A DNA stretch of 34,337 nucleotides from Lachnospiraceae bacterium (GTDB lineage: Bacteria; Bacillota; Clostridia; Lachnospirales; Lachnospiraceae): contig JAFSCH010000043.1 of assembly GCA_017436865.1 (NCBI GenBank), forward strand, positions 1-34,337. Direction: 5' to 3'. Below the pieces are notes generated by a model that saw only the letters and a program-made list of their open reading frames with translations, did not search any database and was not told the DNA's origin. Shown here piece after piece: positions 32,192 to 34,337 of this stretch. The first letter of the stretch is position 1; each line of letters starts with the position of its first letter. The translations under genes and the position numbers were made by a program.

Positions 32192-34093
32192 ATGAATCAA
32201 ACAGAAAAAACATTAGAATTTGATAAAATCAAGGAAAATTGGAAGGCATTAACACTAACAGATTGGGCAAAGCAGGAAATAGAGAAAACAGAACCTTGTC
32301 TTTCGGAATTAGAATTAAAGGCAAGACTAAAGGATACAACAGAAGCCCGCATGTTACTAGAAAAGTGCGGGAATCCGCCATTGACCTCACTAGAAGGAAT
32401 ATGTGAGTTAATGGTGATTTCCGAGAAAGGCGGATGCCTTACCGCTGCACAATTGGAAAGGTTAGGAATGACACTTGTGTCATTTCGAAGAGTGAAAGCA
32501 TATCTGGAAAGAGGGAAGGCATATCAAATGGGATTGCCATATTATGCGGAGAACATAGATGCTCTTGAAGAATTGGAAGAGATGATAACGATGCAGATAC
32601 GAAATGGAAGTGTAGATGATGGAGCATCCTCTTTGTTGAAGGATTTAAGAAATGCAATCATAAGAACCGAGGATAAGATGCGTGAAAAAGCGGATGCTAT
32701 GATTCGCAGTAATAAGGAGTGCATGTCAGATAGTTTTAGTACCATGCGAAACGGCCATATCTGTATTCCGGTGAAGAAGGAATATAAGTTTCGGATTAGT
32801 GGTACTGTTATGGATAAGTCATCGACTGGAAACACCTTATTCATCGAACCTACAAGTGTAGCAAAGTATTATGAGGAACTACAGAACCTAAAGCTGGATG
32901 AGGAGAATGAAGAGAGAAGAATACTTTATACTCTTTCTGCAATGGTAGCGGATGAAGCTGAAGTATTACAGCAGGATATTAAGATGATGGAGAAACTTGA
33001 CTATATATTTTCAAAAGGAAAGCTGAGTATGGATTATGACGGCATCGCACCAACAATCAATACAGAGCGCAGAATAACTTTGAAAAACGGTAGACATCCA
33101 TTGATGGAAAAAACGGTATGTATACCATTGCAGTTCTCGATTGGAAATGGTATTAACGGTATTGTAATTACGGGACCAAATACCGGTGGAAAGACCGTGG
33201 CGATTAAGACGGTAGCATTAAACTGTATGATGGCACAATGTGGACTTCATGTAGCAGCAGAAGATGCTGATATCTGTATGAATAGCAATTTTCTGTGTGA
33301 TATAGGAGATGGGCAGAATCTATCAGAGAATCTTTCAACGTTCTCAGCACATATCACAAATGTATTGGATATTCTGAAACATGTTAATCGTGACAGTCTT
33401 GTTATTATGGATGAGCTTGGTTCAGGAACCGATCCGACAGAAGGAATGGGCATAGCGATTGCCATTTTAGAGGAACTTTCCAAGAGTGGTGCGTTGTATC
33501 TGGTAACTACGCATTATCCGGAGATAAAGCAATATGCACAGAAAAAGGAAAGTGTTGTAAATGCACGAATGACCTTTGATAAGGAAAGTTTAAAGCCTTT
33601 GTATCAGCTTGTAATCGGAGAGGCAGGAGAAAGCTGTGCCTTTCATATTGCGAAAAGACTCGGAATGCCGGGAAATATGCTGCAAACAGCGGCGAAAGCA
33701 GCCTACGGCAAAGTAGCTGACTGGCTGTTAGAGGATACACAGAATCAGAGAATCGAAAAGTTACACATGCCAAAAGTGCAGAAGATAAAGCAAGTAAACG
33801 GACAGCAGACAAAAGCGCTAAAGTTTCAGCTTGGGGATAGTGTTATGATTTATCCTGAGAAGAAGATTGGTATTGTGTGTGAAACAGCAAATGATAAAGG
33901 TGTTCTTCGTGTGCAACTTCCGAATAAAAAGATATGGATTAACCATAAGAGAATAAAGCTTCATGTTGCAGCGCAGGAATTATATCCGGAAGATTATGAT
34001 TTTTCGATTATCTTTGATACGGTGGAAAATAGAAAGCTGAGACATCAGATGGGTAAACATCATATGGAAGGTGTGCAGATAGAGGTGGAATAA
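32192..34093 (+). CDS. MutS2-like ATPase lacking the Smr domain
   Basis: The 633-residue protein has MutS2-type core and lever helices (residues about 1-300), then the MutS ATPase with Walker A GPNTGGKT (328-335), the LSTFSAHI region and Walker B D407-E408 (IMDELGSGTDPTEG), and a His-containing switch TTHYPEIK. A small KOW-like barrel (LGDSVMIYPEKKIGIVC) lies near residue 550. The usual MutS2 continues with a long coiled coil and a C-terminal Smr nuclease, for about 785 residues; here the coiled coil is short and Smr is absent. MutS2/RqcU acts on collided ribosomes and recombination structures. This paralog should keep ATP-driven clamp activity without the nuclease. AGGAG precedes ATG 32192. 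Confidence 0.88.
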   Translation: MNQTEKTLEFDKIKENWKALTLTDWAKQEIEKTEPCLSELELKARLKDTTEARMLLEKCGNPPLTSLEGICELMVISEKGGCLTAAQLERLGMTLVSFRRVKAYLERGKAYQMGLPYYAENIDALEELEEMITMQIRNGSVDDGASSLLKDLRNAIIRTEDKMREKADAMIRSNKECMSDSFSTMRNGHICIPVKKEYKFRISGTVMDKSSTGNTLFIEPTSVAKYYEELQNLKLDEENEERRILYTLSAMVADEAEVLQQDIKMMEKLDYIFSKGKLSMDYDGIAPTINTERRITLKNGRHPLMEKTVCIPLQFSIGNGINGIVITGPNTGGKTVAIKTVALNCMMAQCGLHVAAEDADICMNSNFLCDIGDGQNLSENLSTFSAHITNVLDILKHVNRDSLVIMDELGSGTDPTEGMGIAIAILEELSKSGALYLVTTHYPEIKQYAQKKESVVNARMTFDKESLKPLYQLVIGEAGESCAFHIAKRLGMPGNMLQTAAKAAYGKVADWLLEDTQNQRIEKLHMPKVQKIKQVNGQQTKALKFQLGDSVMIYPEKKIGIVCETANDKGVLRVQLPNKKIWINHKRIKLHVAAQELYPEDYDFSIIFDTVENRKLRHQMGKHHMEGVQIEVE

Positions 34094-34118
34094 AAAGGTA
34101 ATAAATTCAGGTTTCGTG

Positions 34119-34157
34119 GAGTAGTATGTGCCGCACCAGCCGGCTACCATGCTACTC
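34119..34157. repeat. Hairpin after the MutS2-like gene
   Basis: GAGTAGTATG (34119-34128) pairs with CATGCTACTC (34148-34157) with one wobble, enclosing a short GC-rich inner stem. No T-run follows, so it is not a classic terminator. Its right arm overlaps the arm of the larger palindrome (34143-34152), so the two folds are mutually exclusive. Confidence 0.6.
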
Positions 34158-34337
34158 ATATCGGGACGCTTATTTGGTATTTTCTAAATGGAGCGTTCGG
34201 CAGCTTTGATTTGTCTTGTCCTACGCAAACTCGCACTGCTTTGCAGTGCTCAGACAAGTCTCCGGACAAGACTTGCTGCCTCCTTGCTCCATTAACAAAA
34301 TACACAAAACGCTTTACTCAATTCGCAGCATGGTAGC
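34143..34337. repeat. Large nested palindrome at the window end (MITE- or RNA-like)
   Basis: Five successive nested arms pair in order: GCTACCATGC (34143) with GCATGGTAGC (34328-34337), GTATTTT (34177) with AAAATAC (34297), AATGGAGC (34187) with GCTCCATT (34286), GGCAGC (34199) with GCTGCC (34275), and GTCTTGTC (34213) with GACAAGAC (34265). A GCACTGC/GCAGTGC hairpin (34233-34249) caps it. All arms are perfect. It may continue beyond the window. There is no coding capacity. Either a non-autonomous inverted-repeat element or a structured RNA fits. Confidence 0.65.

Noticed and set aside
34094-34337. Search for a displaced Smr domain after the MutS2-like stop
   Set aside because: The following sequence is palindromic and non-coding in all frames that could continue the protein.
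1-34337. CRISPR arrays, tRNA and rRNA genes
   Set aside because: No regularly spaced repeats, cloverleaf genes or rRNA segments were recognised by reading both strands.

Overview
The window is low-GC Firmicutes DNA. Shine-Dalgarno sites are strong, rho-independent hairpins separate most transcription units, and the gene content (CsoR/CopA, SdpRI, a LytTR/GHKL pair, a BceAB-like ABC pair, DUF2156-GNAT fusion, AAA/PD-(D/E)XK protein, DUF1538 plus PII-like pair) points to a commensal-type Clostridia, most likely Lachnospiraceae. The family assignment is an inference from gene content. No rRNA, tRNA or CRISPR array was seen.

Region 1 (1-2.86 kb) holds the tail of an antitoxin, a Doc/Fic toxin broken by an in-frame amber codon, a radical SAM protein with a degenerate C-terminal cluster region, and an sdpR-sdpI autoregulated pair whose promoter lies between two palindromes. 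Region 2 (2.9-5.9 kb) is a copper module: a CsoR-type operator between -35 and -10, csoR, and a copA whose last 69 codons form a second HMA domain with its own in-frame SD and GTG. Region 3 (5.9-14.9 kb) carries a REC-degenerate GGDEF-EAL protein, a DUF1624 acyltransferase, a DUF2156-GNAT fusion, the Na+/serine symporter SstT, a deletion-scarred aspS pseudogene and an AAA/PD-(D/E)XK protein.

Region 4 (14.9-20.2 kb) is a BceAB-like ABC transporter divergent from a LytTR response regulator and GHKL kinase, with a 32-bp direct repeat upstream of the regulator promoter. Region 5 (20.2-24.1 kb) has a tandem PII-like protein with a double DUF1538 membrane protein, then a MATE exporter. Region 6 (24.2-29.05 kb) is a compact AraC - ABC - ABC - membrane-anchored HMA operon, probably for metal or metal-chelate handling.

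Region 7 (29.05-34.3 kb) opens with a gene-poor stretch. It contains a consensus promoter, a 12-codon leader ORF, a terminator, and a 133-bp MITE-like palindromic element with candidate target duplication. A three-gene ABC-2 exporter and a MutS2-like ATPase without the Smr domain follow. The window ends in a large nested palindrome of about 200 bp. A 25-27-bp palindromic unit in the element near 29.5 kb recurs twice near 9.0 kb, which suggests a dispersed repeat family of this genome.

The most promising leads are the copA internal CopZ-like start, the leader/attenuator without a resistance gene, the repeat family, the PII/DUF1538 pair, the AraC-ABC-ABC-HMA operon and the decaying aspS.
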